Assembly: GCF_900102105.1 (NCBI RefSeq) | Contig: NZ_FNBB01000004.1 | Location: 1 to 64,000 of the forward strand | Origin: Agrobacterium pusense | Lineage (GTDB): Bacteria; Pseudomonadota; Alphaproteobacteria; Rhizobiales; Rhizobiaceae | Length of the DNA stretch: 64,000 nt | Direction of reading: 5' to 3' | Shown here: piece after piece, positions 24,951-33,925 of the stretch | Position numbering within the stretch: the first letter of the stretch is position 1 | Layout of the letters: every line of letters begins with the position of its first letter | Notes under the pieces: generated by a model | Told to the model about the DNA's origin: nothing | Seen by the model: only the letters and a program-made list of their open reading frames with translations | Database searches by the model: none | Made by a program: the position numbers and the translations under genes

Positions 24951-26165
24951 ATGAAAAGTTATGTCAGCCACGGTGGTCAGCATTGCAGCCGCCCCGCACA
25001 GCCATTATCCAGAGCGATGACCATGGATCAGACCCAGCCCCAGAGTTTCGACCGCCAGCCGCTTGCCAGCGAAAACGAGCGTCTCATTCTGGATATCGTG
25101 CGCCGCCAGGGGCCGATTGCCCGCGCGTCGATCACCGGCCACACGAACCTGACCCAGCAATCCGTGCACCGCCTGATCGAGGGCCTGTTGGAGCGTGGGC
25201 TTCTGCGTACCGGCGCACCGATCAAGGGCACACGCGGCCAGCCGAGCCCGACCATCGAACTCGTGCCGGAGGCGGCTTACTCTCTTGGCATTTCCATCAA
25301 CACCGACTCCCTGGTGATCTGCATCGCCGATTTCCGTTGCGATGTCATTGTCGAGGAAAAGCTGAAGATGCTTCCGGAGGACCGGGAAGAGACGCTCGCG
25401 GCCTTGTCGTTGGCGCTCGAACGGCTGCTGGCGGAACATGGCATTCCGCGCGAGCGACTACTTGGTCTCGGTTTTTCCATGTCCGGCTTTTTCGTGTCGG
25501 AGGACCGCGCCTTCAACGCGCCTGAACCTCTTCGCGACTGGTCGCTGATGGACCTGAAGCCTATCCTTGAGAAACAGTTCCAACTGCCTGTCTGGCTGGA
25601 GAACAACGCGACCACGGGCGCGATCGGCGAAAGCCTTCGGGGTGTCGGCTCCTGGTGTCAGACCTTCGCCTATCTGTCCTTCAATTACGGCTTCGGCGGC
25701 GGCTTGATCCTCGGCGGGCAACCGTTCCAGGGCTTCCATGGCAATGCCGGCGAATTCAGCGGCATATACAGCCCGGATGAAGCGCCCAAACGGCCGGCCC
25801 TGCAATATCTGATCGCCACCCTGCAGAAAAATGGTGTCGACATTCATTCGATCGAACCGCTGTATCAGCAGTTCGACCCCACATGGCCGGGCGTTGAGGA
25901 ATGGCTGAACGAGACCATGCCGCAGGTGGACAGGCTAGTAGCGAGCCTGATCGCGGTTCTCGATCCGCAGGCCATCGTCTTCGGCGGACAATTGCCGCGC
26001 GCACTTGGCCAGATGATGATCGAGCGCACGCACATGCCTTCCCAGCGCGAACACCGTTATGGCGTCGGACCGAAGGAGGCCAAGCTGGTTCTCAGCGAAA
26101 CAAAGGGCGATCCATCCGCCATAGGTGCGGCGCTGCTGCCGCTCAGGGTGCGCTATTTCCTGTAA
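24951..26165 (+). CDS. ROK-family transcriptional regulator
   Basis: This protein of up to 404 residues has a winged helix-turn-helix (about residues 40-95: ENERLILDIVRRQGPIARASI, TNLTQQSVHRLIEGLLERGL) and a ROK domain (about 110-400) with LGLGFSMSGFF, ENNATTGAIGESL, FNYGFGGGLILGG and FHGNAGEFSG. The zinc-binding cysteine motif is absent. The true start may be the ATG at 25017 or 25023, since the first 22 residues are polar and unlike family members. It is divergent from the phosphodiesterase with the palindrome between, so it likely represses that gene and itself. Confidence 0.85.
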   Translation: MKSYVSHGGQHCSRPAQPLSRAMTMDQTQPQSFDRQPLASENERLILDIVRRQGPIARASITGHTNLTQQSVHRLIEGLLERGLLRTGAPIKGTRGQPSPTIELVPEAAYSLGISINTDSLVICIADFRCDVIVEEKLKMLPEDREETLAALSLALERLLAEHGIPRERLLGLGFSMSGFFVSEDRAFNAPEPLRDWSLMDLKPILEKQFQLPVWLENNATTGAIGESLRGVGSWCQTFAYLSFNYGFGGGLILGGQPFQGFHGNAGEFSGIYSPDEAPKRPALQYLIATLQKNGVDIHSIEPLYQQFDPTWPGVEEWLNETMPQVDRLVASLIAVLDPQAIVFGGQLPRALGQMMIERTHMPSQREHRYGVGPKEAKLVLSETKGDPSAIGAALLPLRVRYFL

Positions 26166-26271
26166 CTCAGCCCAAGCGGCCTGATGTAATCCCGCAACAA
26201 TCATAACGGAAACGTGAGCCTGATTTCGCCCCCGGTTTTTTACTGGTTGGCAGCTTGCATCCGAGGGCGAT

Positions 26272-26296
26272 AAATATGATTGCAACTATCATGTTT
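26272..26296. promoter_or_regulatory. Candidate iron-responsive box upstream of the sigma factor
   Basis: ATGAT (26276-26280) and ATCAT (26288-26292) form an inverted repeat inside AAATATGATTGCAACTATCA, extended partly by flanking bases. Position and AT-rich symmetry resemble Fur-, Irr- or RirA-type sites before iron-uptake regulators. Which protein binds, if any, is inference. Confidence 0.35.
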
Positions 26297-26359
26297 ATGA
26301 CATGACGCAGCATATCCTGTTGCTTCATGCGTCAAGCCAGTACGCCACCGGGTCGATTG

Positions 26360-26866
26360 ATGAGCAAAGCTCTGTTACAGGTTCTCGATGCCGACGAGGA
26401 AAGCCGCCTGATGCGGTTTTTCCGCCGGCGCCTGCAGAACCGGGAAGACGCTGCCGACGCCATGCAGGAAACCGTGCTGCGGGCGCTGGAGGTTTCTCAT
26501 GCCACGCTGATCGACAATCCACAGGCCTATCTCTTCCAGATCGCCCGGTCCGTCGCCCGCCTGACAGCCATTCGCCAGTCGCGAGAGCGGCCATTATTCG
26601 CACCCTACGAAGCGGGTTTTGCCGTTGCCTGCGAAGAGCCGGGGCAGGAGCGGATCGTCGCCGGGCGGCAGCATCTTATTTTAATGGCACGGGCCATCGA
26701 GGCCCTGCCCAAGCGTTGCCAGCAGGTCTTCGTGCTCAGCCGCCTGCATGGCCACTCCAACGGCGAAATCGCCGCCCGTCTCGGCATTTCCCGCAATATG
26801 GTGGAAAAACACATCATCAAGGCGCTGCTGCACTGCCGTCAGGTCCGCGCGCAAATAAAAATGTAG
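26360..26866 (+). CDS. FecI-like ECF sigma factor
   Basis: This 168-residue ECF sigma factor carries region 2 (about residues 15-80: RFFRRRLQNREDAADAMQETVLRALE, then NPQAYLFQIARSVA) and region 4 (about 115-165: LPKRCQQVFVLSRLHGHSNGEIAARLGISRNMVEKHIIKAL). These are typical of FecI-type iron-starvation sigma factors. I start at MSKALLQVLD (26360); an ATG at 26327 is in frame. It precedes a FecR-like gene and a TonB-dependent receptor with a signalling domain, so it should transcribe the receptor when the ligand is sensed. Confidence 0.9.
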   Translation: MSKALLQVLDADEESRLMRFFRRRLQNREDAADAMQETVLRALEVSHATLIDNPQAYLFQIARSVARLTAIRQSRERPLFAPYEAGFAVACEEPGQERIVAGRQHLILMARAIEALPKRCQQVFVLSRLHGHSNGEIAARLGISRNMVEKHIIKALLHCRQVRAQIKM

Positions 26867-26890
26867 ACCGTCATCAGGTGTTCGCATCCT

Positions 26891-26901
26891 TTTTCACTCT
26901 A
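26891..26901 (+). promoter_or_regulatory. Shared 11-mer upstream of fecR-like gene
   Basis: TTTTCACTCTA lies 50 bases before the FecR-like start and recurs exactly at 27962-27972, before the receptor gene. Two exact copies in front of two genes of the same regulon suggest a promoter element read by the ECF sigma factor. This is inference from repetition and position. Confidence 0.35.
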
Positions 26902-26950
26902 TAAGGGAAAGGGGAAACATCTCAGCACGCAACGAACGGCAGATCAGGAC

Positions 26951-27919
26951 ATGAACAAGCGCCCGGACGGTCTGAAGGATAAAGGCTTGACCGATGACGG
27001 TCTGGCCGAAGAGGCCGCGCTTTGGGTGGCGCGCATGCAATCGGCAGATGCGACGGAGGCGGAGCGCGAGGCGTTTCATGTCTGGCTGCGGGCCGATGCC
27101 GCCCATGCCAGTGCCTATGAGGACATGCAGAGCCTCTGGGGCGAGCTTGACGATATAGAGCTTGCGCCGGTTGCACAGCGAAAACGGCGCGGACCTCGCC
27201 GGGCAATGCTGGCGGGTGTTGCCGGTCTCTGCCTCATCGGGCTTGCAGCGCTGGTTGCGGAGAAAAGCGGATTGAAGGACCGCTGGCAGGCGGATTTTTA
27301 CACCGAAATCGGCGAAACACGCCTGCTTTCGCTCGAAGACGGCAGCCGCATCAGCCTGAACACCGATACCGCGATTTCGGTTCATTATTCGCAAAAGGAA
27401 CGGCGCATCACCCTTCTTCGCGGCGAAGCCTATTTCGATGTCGCCAAAAACCCGGAGCGGCCCTTCATCGTCGAGGATGGAGCGCTGACGGCAAAAGCGC
27501 TCGGCACCCATTATTCGGTGCGCACCGGCAATGGCGCGCTGCCGCAGGAGGTGCAGGTGGAGGAAGGCCGGGTGGAGGTGACCACAGGCGCCGAGATCGC
27601 CGTACTCACGCCCGGAGAGGCCGTGACCCTTGGCGGCGACGGCCGGCTGATGCGCGCCCGCAAGGATGTCGCCAAAAGCATGGCCTGGCGCGAAGGCAAG
27701 CTCGTCTTCTCCGGCCAGCCGCTACGCGAGGTTCTCGATATTCTCTCGCAATATCGCCGGGGCCGCATCGTCATCCTCGATGAGGCGGCGGCGAGGCAGC
27801 ACGTCTCCGGCATCTTCGATCTCAAGGACACAGATCAGGCCCTCACCATTCTCGAAGAGAGCCTTCCCGTTTCGGTATCGCGGCTTTCCGGAATGCTGGT
27901 TTTCGTCCGCTCGCGATAA
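26951..27919 (+). CDS. FecR-like anti-sigma factor / signal transducer
   Basis: This 322-residue inner-membrane protein passes the ligand signal from receptor to sigma factor. The N-terminal DUF4880-type cytoplasmic part (LAEEAALWVARMQSADATEAEREAF, HVWLRADAAHASAYEDM, about 15-60) should bind the sigma factor. A membrane span (MLAGVAGLCLIGLAALVA, about 80-100) and the periplasmic FecR domain follow (TRLLSLEDGSRISLNTDTAI, RITLLRGEAYFDVAKNP, FIVEDGALTAKALGTHYSV). The C-terminal STN-like segment (LREVLDILSQYRRGRIVIL) is where receptors contact. It lies 84 bases after the sigma factor gene. Confidence 0.9.
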   Translation: MNKRPDGLKDKGLTDDGLAEEAALWVARMQSADATEAEREAFHVWLRADAAHASAYEDMQSLWGELDDIELAPVAQRKRRGPRRAMLAGVAGLCLIGLAALVAEKSGLKDRWQADFYTEIGETRLLSLEDGSRISLNTDTAISVHYSQKERRITLLRGEAYFDVAKNPERPFIVEDGALTAKALGTHYSVRTGNGALPQEVQVEEGRVEVTTGAEIAVLTPGEAVTLGGDGRLMRARKDVAKSMAWREGKLVFSGQPLREVLDILSQYRRGRIVILDEAAARQHVSGIFDLKDTDQALTILEESLPVSVSRLSGMLVFVRSR

Positions 27920-27961
27920 AGTAACTTTTTTCGCAGATCCGACGTCAGGAGTCGGTCCGCC

Positions 27962-27972
27962 TTTTCACTCTA
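27962..27972 (+). promoter_or_regulatory. Shared 11-mer upstream of the receptor gene
   Basis: This second exact copy of TTTTCACTCTA lies 56 bases before the receptor ATG. The near-equal distance to the start (50 and 56 bases) supports a promoter role. Confidence 0.35.
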
Positions 27973-28028
27973 GGCAATCAGGACCCGTTTCAGCGGGGGG
28001 CATGAGATCACGAGTGAGAGGGAATGAC

Positions 28029-30458
28029 ATGAAATTGGGTAAGCAGGCACGCGGCTGGTTCTGGCTGACGACGACGGCGATTATCGGGGGCATCGTCTCG
28101 GCAGGTCCGGGCGCCACGACCGCCAGCGCGCAGACACCGCCCGCCGCAAGCGGCGCACCCGCCACCGTCACCGTCTCCATTCCCGCAGGGCCGCTGGAAA
28201 ACGCCATTCTCAGCTTCGGCCGCCAGGCCAATCTGCGCATGGTCTACCCCTCCGCGATCACCAGGGGTCGCAGCACGGTCGGCGTCAAGGGCACGCTCAG
28301 CGTATCGGCGGCAGTCAGCGGGCTTCTGGCCGGATCGGGACTGAACTATGCATTGGCCGGCGGCAATACCGTCCGCATTTTCGATCCCGCCAGCCAGACC
28401 GCCGAAAGCGGCGGTTCGGCTGCCGCCGGCAGCACCCTGCTTGCGCCGATCACCGTGCAGGGCACCGGCCTTGAAGGCGCCAGGGGCATCATCGAGAGCG
28501 ATGGCTATGTCGGCAAATCCGGCCGCACCGCCACCAAGACCGATACGCCGGTTGCCGAAACCGCCCAGTCGATCACCACCGTCAGCCGCAAGCAGCTTGA
28601 CGACCTGAAGCCGCAGAACCTCTCGGAAGCGCTGAACTACACGCCCGGCGCGCGCATCGGCCAATATGGCGCGGAGCCGCGTTTCGACGCCTTCAAGGTG
28701 CGCGGCACCGATCTCAGCACCACCGGCATCTTCCGCGACGGCCTGCGGCAGGTCAGCAGCCAGAACGGCAGTGCCCGGCTCGAGCCCTATGGCGTGGAAG
28801 CTGTTTCCATCCTGCGCGGTCCCGCCGCCTCCATCTATGGTGCAAGCAGCTCCGGCGGCATTGTCGATATCATCTCGAAACGCCCAACCGAAGAGACGCT
28901 GCGCGAGGTGGAGCTGCAATATGGCTCCTTCGGCCGCGTGCAGGGCGCTTTCGATCTTTCCGGCGCCGTCGATGACGACAAGACCATGCTTTACCGCCTG
29001 ACCGGGGTGGCCCGCGACGGCCGCAACGAGATCAGCGCCATCAAGGACGACCGGCTGTTCATCGCGCCGGCCTTCACCTTCCAGCCGGATGCCGGCACCA
29101 AGCTGACGTTGCTCGGCGAATATATGGACAGCACCACCGGCGGCACCTGGGGATACATCAACAATTACGGCAGCGACGGCAAGTCGATCGGCGCGACGCG
29201 GGTTTATGGCGGCGATTCCCGTTTTAATGATTTCGAGCAGAAACAATGGCGTATCGGCTATGAGTTCGAGCATGAAATCAACGACAACGTCACCTTCTAC
29301 AGCAAGGCGCGTTATTCGGCCCTTTCGGCCGACCAGCAATGGGTCTTCGCCAACTATCCCGGCATCACCATCGAGGACAATGAAGGCGTCTCCGCCGACA
29401 ATTACTTGAAGACAGAATTCGACACAGGCCCGGCGAAACATACGCTGCTGACCGGTATCGACTTCAGCCACATGTCCTACACCTCAAAACAGGGCAGCGG
29501 CGCCAGCCCCTTCACCGACACCTTCACCTATGTGCCTGATGTGTCGCTGATACTGAAGCAGAGGATGAACACGCTCGGCATCTATGCGCAGGATCAGGTC
29601 GAAATCGACCGCTGGCGCCTGACGGCCGGCATTCGTCACGACTGGCTGGACACCGAATATCAGGCCCAGACCGTCGGAGACGCAGCGGCTCCCATCTATG
29701 ATGGCGATGAAACCAAGACGACCGGCCGCGCCAGCCTCGGTTATGTCTTTGACAGCGGCGTGATGCCCTATATCAGCTACGGCACCTCCTTCGTCGCCAA
29801 TCCGGGCGTCATCATCACCACGGGAACGGTAACGGGACAGGCGCAGCCGACGCTCGGCAAGCAATATGAGCTCGGCGTGAAATATGCCCTGCCGCAATAT
29901 AACGCCCTGCTGAGCGCCGCCTTCTTCAATCTCGATCAGGACAATGCGACGGTCTATGAGACCTCGTCCGGCATCAACCTGCTGCGCCAGCTCGACCTGC
30001 GCTCGCGCGGCGTGGAACTCGAAGCCACGGCCTCGCTCGACAATGGCTGGAGCCTCATCGGCTCCTATTCCTATAACGACGTTGAAATTACCAAACTGAC
30101 GTCGGAAACGGTGGGCAAGCAGCTCAATTCCTCGCCCTATCACACCTTCTCGCTGTGGGCCGATTACGAGTTCCAGAGCGGTGCGCTCGAAGGCCTCGGC
30201 ATCGGCGCGGGCGTTCGTTACGTCGGATCGAGCTTCGGCGACAACCAGCACACCCCCATTCTTGACAATGAGGCCCGCACCTTCGTCGACGCCTCGCTGC
30301 GCTACGATCTCGGCAAGGCCCTGCCCTCGCTGGAAGGCGTGAAATTGCAGATCAACGCCACCAACCTTCTCGACGAGGTGAAACAGGTCTGCACCACAGG
30401 CTTCTGCTATTATGACGAAGGCCGCAAGGTCGTGGGCAGCATCCGGTATCGCTTCTGA
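28029..30458 (+). CDS. TonB-dependent siderophore receptor with signalling domain
   Basis: This 809-residue outer-membrane receptor is of the ferric-siderophore (FhuA/FoxA/FpvA-like) type. A signal peptide (about 1-36, ending TASA) is followed by an STN signalling domain (about 50-125: [18 protein letters not shown], then [19 protein letters not shown]), which should contact the FecR-like protein. The plug (about 165-280) contains [19 protein letters not shown], and the 22-strand barrel ends in [10 protein letters not shown] start at 28029, where the signal peptide begins. The stop overlaps the next start (TGATG), so receptor and permease are coupled. The siderophore is not identifiable from sequence. 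Confidence 0.93.
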   Translation: MKLGKQARGWFWLTTTAIIGGIVSAGPGATTASAQTPPAASGAPATVTVSIPAGPLENAILSFGRQANLRMVYPSAITRGRSTVGVKGTLSVSAAVSGLLAGSGLNYALAGGNTVRIFDPASQTAESGGSAAAGSTLLAPITVQGTGLEGARGIIESDGYVGKSGRTATKTDTPVAETAQSITTVSRKQLDDLKPQNLSEALNYTPGARIGQYGAEPRFDAFKVRGTDLSTTGIFRDGLRQVSSQNGSARLEPYGVEAVSILRGPAASIYGASSSGGIVDIISKRPTEETLREVELQYGSFGRVQGAFDLSGAVDDDKTMLYRLTGVARDGRNEISAIKDDRLFIAPAFTFQPDAGTKLTLLGEYMDSTTGGTWGYINNYGSDGKSIGATRVYGGDSRFNDFEQKQWRIGYEFEHEINDNVTFYSKARYSALSADQQWVFANYPGITIEDNEGVSADNYLKTEFDTGPAKHTLLTGIDFSHMSYTSKQGSGASPFTDTFTYVPDVSLILKQRMNTLGIYAQDQVEIDRWRLTAGIRHDWLDTEYQAQTVGDAAAPIYDGDETKTTGRASLGYVFDSGVMPYISYGTSFVANPGVIITTGTVTGQAQPTLGKQYELGVKYALPQYNALLSAAFFNLDQDNATVYETSSGINLLRQLDLRSRGVELEATASLDNGWSLIGSYSYNDVEITKLTSETVGKQLNSSPYHTFSLWADYEFQSGALEGLGIGAGVRYVGSSFGDNQHTPILDNEARTFVDASLRYDLGKALPSLEGVKLQINATNLLDEVKQVCTTGFCYYDEGRKVVGSIRYRF

Positions 30459-31681
30459 TGCTGCAGCAGAACCCTGCCACAACCAAGCCGTCGCCGGCCG
30501 CCGTCTTCGTGGCGGTCGGCGGGCTTTATGTCGGCCAGAGCGTGATTGGCGGGCTGACCTTTCTCGGCCTGCCGGCGGTGCTCAGAACCACCGGACTGCC
30601 GCTGGACCAGATCGGCCTTCTTTATCTCGTCGTTCTGCCCTGGGCGCTGAAATTCCTCTGGTCACCGCATGTGGAGCGTTACCGGCTGCCGCCCGTTGGC
30701 AGGAACCGGTCGCGAGTGATCGTCGGCACGGGCATCGCCGCCTGCGCCTGCGGCCTCGCTGTTCTTGCTTTCACCGGCCCGTCGCCGGTTTCCGTCGCAA
30801 TCGCCATCCTATCGGTAATCGGGCTGGTGACGGCGACAGTCGACATCGCCTGCGACGGCTATGCGGTCGAAACGCTGGCGGAAGAGCATCATGGATGGGG
30901 CAACGCCGCACAGGTAGGCGGCTCCTATCTCGGCTCCGCCATCGGCGCCGGCCTGTTTCTGGTGCTGGTGGACCGCGCCGGCTGGACGAGCGCCACGCTG
31001 GTCATGGCCGGGCTGGTCATCCTGCTCGCGCTCCCCTTCCTGCTCGGACCGGCGGCAAGAACGGTCCCGCAAACACGGGACCACCTGCCATCGATCAAAA
31101 ACGCGCTCAAGCGACGGGAAGTCCGCACCGGCCTTCTCGTGGCGGCCGTTTATGTCGCGGCGCAGAAATGGGGTCTGGCAATGCTCGGCCCGTTCCTGGT
31201 CGATTACGGTTTCGATCTCGCCACCATCGGCGCACTGAATGGCGTGGGCAGCATGATCGTCGGTTTCGCCGGCGCGCTGCTCGGCGGAACGCTGGTACGC
31301 CTCTACGGGGCGTCACGAATCCTGCTCATCGCCATCTTCGTGCAGACTGCGCTGTTGTGCCTTTTCGCCTATTTCAGCGTTCATCGCGATATTTCGCAAT
31401 GGGTCGTCATGGCGGTTGCGGTGGCTAGCTCGTCGGGCATCATGTCCATCGGCTTCGTCGCGCTTTACGCCTGCTTCATGGGCTGGTCCGACCCCCGGCA
31501 GGCCGGGGTCGATTTCACCCTGTTCCAGTGCATGGATGGCGTTGTCGGCATGATTGGCGGGCTGGGCGCAGGCGCGATTGCCGAAAAATTCGGCTATCAA
31601 GCCTCCTTCATCATTGCCGCCATCGTTTCGGTGCTCGCCGCACCGGTCATCTTCCTGCTGATGCGACGGCAGAACTCTTGA
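30458..31681 (+). CDS. MFS siderophore permease, RhtX/FptX-like
   Basis: This 407-residue inner-membrane protein has about twelve hydrophobic segments. [20 protein letters not shown] followed by [12 protein letters not shown] (about 42-75) resembles the RhtX/FptX group, single-protein importers of siderophores such as rhizobactin 1021 and pyochelin. [22 protein letters not shown] near 330 is also typical; AmpG-like permeases share this fold. Its ATG overlaps the receptor stop by one base. It should move the siderophore from periplasm to cytosol without an ABC transporter. No siderophore biosynthesis genes are nearby. Confidence 0.85.
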   Translation: MLQQNPATTKPSPAAVFVAVGGLYVGQSVIGGLTFLGLPAVLRTTGLPLDQIGLLYLVVLPWALKFLWSPHVERYRLPPVGRNRSRVIVGTGIAACACGLAVLAFTGPSPVSVAIAILSVIGLVTATVDIACDGYAVETLAEEHHGWGNAAQVGGSYLGSAIGAGLFLVLVDRAGWTSATLVMAGLVILLALPFLLGPAARTVPQTRDHLPSIKNALKRREVRTGLLVAAVYVAAQKWGLAMLGPFLVDYGFDLATIGALNGVGSMIVGFAGALLGGTLVRLYGASRILLIAIFVQTALLCLFAYFSVHRDISQWVVMAVAVASSSGIMSIGFVALYACFMGWSDPRQAGVDFTLFQCMDGVVGMIGGLGAGAIAEKFGYQASFIIAAIVSVLAAPVIFLLMRRQNS

Positions 31682-31737
31682 GCCGAAGCCCCGGCCGCGG
31701 CGGCTTAAGCCGCGCCCGGCAGGCCTCTTGCATCGGC

Positions 31738-33720
31738 CTATTCGACCACCACCGACAGGTCCGAACCGGTATAGACCGGCCGCACCTTCACGTTGCCCGC
31801 ATCTATCGTGGCGAATGTCCCGGTCAGGCCGTTGGCGGAGATGACGTCGAGCCGCGTGCCGGCGGCCGACGCGCCGCCTTCGAAAGCGAGCTTCAGCGTC
31901 GCGCCGTCTAGCACCACATTGCCTTTGACGCGCAGAGCAATCTTTTGCGGATCAAGCGCCAGCGTGCCGCCGGACTGCGTATAATCACCGCCGATGGCGA
32001 CATCCTTGCCTGCGGCAAGCGAGAGCGTGCCGCCCGTGACCAGCACGCCACCGGTTCCAAGCGCATCGGCGGAAGACGCAACCAAGGTTCCGTTCCTGAC
32101 AATGGTGCCGCCGCCATAGCTGTTGTTGCCGCTGAGCGTCAGCGCCCCACTGCCGGATTTGACGAGACGCCCTGCCCCGGCAATATCATTCGTCCAGCGG
32201 TCTTGCGCATTGAAGCCACCGACCGCAGCGTCCATCGTCACCTCGACGTCGCCGTCAAATGCGCCATAACCACCGGCAGCGGCCACCAGATTGATGCGTC
32301 CCCAGCCGTTGCTGTCATCGAGCAGCGGATAACCCGCCTCGATGCCGGTGGAAAACAGCACGGCGCGACGTTGTGCGGCATTAAGATAAGGCAGGCGTGT
32401 TTCGAGCAGAACCTCGGCGCCCTTCGGCACCACCATGGGTGCATGGCCCCCAGCCGTGTTGCGGCTGAAGGAATAGGTCATGCGCCGGCGATAATCGGCC
32501 TGGTTTTTCGCCGCATCGGCATAGGGGTCGCTTTCCAGACCCGCGCTATGGGCGAACTGGATCAGAGACTGGCCCTGCGGCAGGCGTTTTACGAAATAGG
32601 CCTGCAGGTCGTAATGCGCCGCCTTTTTGACCTCTGCGTTCTTTGGATCCTGCAAGACGGCAGCGGCGATCGCAGTTGCCGTTATGCGGCCACCGATCAC
32701 ATCGACGGGGGAATGCATGCCGGCGACGATGCGGCTTTCGCCCAGTTGCGAAGCCGCCGTCAGCAACTCGGAAAAACGCTCCGGCACGGCATAAGCATAG
32801 GCAATCGCGGCAAGATAGGCGGCATTGGTGTGGCCGCTTGGAAAGCCGCCATCCTTGCCACGGCCGCGATTTTCGCGCGCATATTTCAGCGCCGGGACAA
32901 CAATGCCGGCACTGGATTCGTAGCCTTCGAAGGTACGATCGCCGATGGTCTCGGTCCCCTTGTCGACGACCTCACCCTTATCGTTCATCCGCCACGGGCG
33001 CGGCGAGGAATAAAAGTATTTCGCGGGCGATGTCGTGGCTTCCGGTCCGCGGATCGCCTTCATCAAGGCCACGACGCTCTTTAACTCGGATTCGGCCGTT
33101 CCGGCTTCCGTACCCTTGTCCTCCTCCTTGCGGGTGATCACCTCGTTCGGATCGAAGTCTGCAAGTGTATGGTTGATCGTGGTGGTCGCACCCGACCCCT
33201 CACGATACCAATCGGCAAGCGGTCCCATGCCGTTGATCGCGCTGTAGCTCTGCGAGCGCCGATCATTCATGTAGGCATTGAAAGCGGCGGCGGTCGTGCG
33301 GTTTTCCCCGGTCACAGACAGCACATAGCGCATGTTTTCCTGCCAGATCGCGGGATTAACGGCCTTCGCACGGCTAAAATCCGTCGGACCATCGCCGTTG
33401 GCGCCACCAGCGGCCCATTTTTTATCGCCAAGCGTCCAGACGCGGTTGAAGCCGGAGAGGATTTTGATGACGGGATTGTCGCGGTCGTCATAGGCGCGAA
33501 CATCCTCGCCCTTCTCATTCTTGCCCGTCTGATTGCGATAATTATCGGCAAGCGGCAACGGATAAGCGGCAGTCGGCTCCGGCACGGTGATGGCATAGCC
33601 CTGACCTGCCGGTACCTTGCTATCAAATGCTTCGGCGCTCGAAACGAGCACCAGCAATGCAACGGAGGCAAGCAGGGCCGAGCGTACGGAGGGAATGGAC
33701 GACATCTTCAATTTGGGCAT
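31738..33720 (-). CDS. Secreted PAP2 acid phosphatase with autotransporter-type repeats
   Basis: This 660-residue exported protein starts MPKLKMSSIPSVRSALLAS, a signal peptide ending SSAEA near residue 31. The class A acid phosphatase/PAP2 signature is complete: KYFYSSPRPWR (about 235), PSGHTNAAYLA (about 292) and SRIVAGMHSPVDVIGG (about 328). The C-terminal 150 residues carry autotransporter-associated strand repeats (SGSGALTLSGNNSYGGGT, IVRNGTLVASSADALGTGG, ending SDLSVVVE). No beta-barrel follows, so surface display by the usual autotransporter route is not encoded here. I start at 33720, not 33840, on the basis of the signal peptide. Confidence 0.85.
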   Translation of the reverse strand: MPKLKMSSIPSVRSALLASVALLVLVSSAEAFDSKVPAGQGYAITVPEPTAAYPLPLADNYRNQTGKNEKGEDVRAYDDRDNPVIKILSGFNRVWTLGDKKWAAGGANGDGPTDFSRAKAVNPAIWQENMRYVLSVTGENRTTAAAFNAYMNDRRSQSYSAINGMGPLADWYREGSGATTTINHTLADFDPNEVITRKEEDKGTEAGTAESELKSVVALMKAIRGPEATTSPAKYFYSSPRPWRMNDKGEVVDKGTETIGDRTFEGYESSAGIVVPALKYARENRGRGKDGGFPSGHTNAAYLAAIAYAYAVPERFSELLTAASQLGESRIVAGMHSPVDVIGGRITATAIAAAVLQDPKNAEVKKAAHYDLQAYFVKRLPQGQSLIQFAHSAGLESDPYADAAKNQADYRRRMTYSFSRNTAGGHAPMVVPKGAEVLLETRLPYLNAAQRRAVLFSTGIEAGYPLLDDSNGWGRINLVAAAGGYGAFDGDVEVTMDAAVGGFNAQDRWTNDIAGAGRLVKSGSGALTLSGNNSYGGGTIVRNGTLVASSADALGTGGVLVTGGTLSLAAGKDVAIGGDYTQSGGTLALDPQKIALRVKGNVVLDGATLKLAFEGGASAAGTRLDVISANGLTGTFATIDAGNVKVRPVYTGSDLSVVVE

Positions 33721-33925
33721 GATGAATCCTGTGATTTGACGCGTGACGAAAGGGGAGCGCGCAAAGCCTCGGCGCGCCGTCAGCTTTAAGCCGGGCATAT
33801 GGCAGTTTTTTTTCGGCATGCTGATTAAGATAGATCGCATGTGAAAGAGCGGCCGGCAGATGAAGGCGCGATTTGCCCGACGCGTCGCCCCGGGCAGATC
33901 GACTTTTTATTTCGAGGCGGCGCTC

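Noticed and set aside
28008..29471. A long minus-strand open frame opposite the TonB-dependent receptor
   Set aside because: It mirrors the receptor's codon pattern, has no recognisable domain, and the receptor evidence (signal peptide, STN, plug, terminal Phe) is decisive.
31945..33084. Plus-strand open frames opposite the acid phosphatase
   Set aside because: The phosphatase motifs on the minus strand are complete; the opposite frames show no motifs or ribosome sites.
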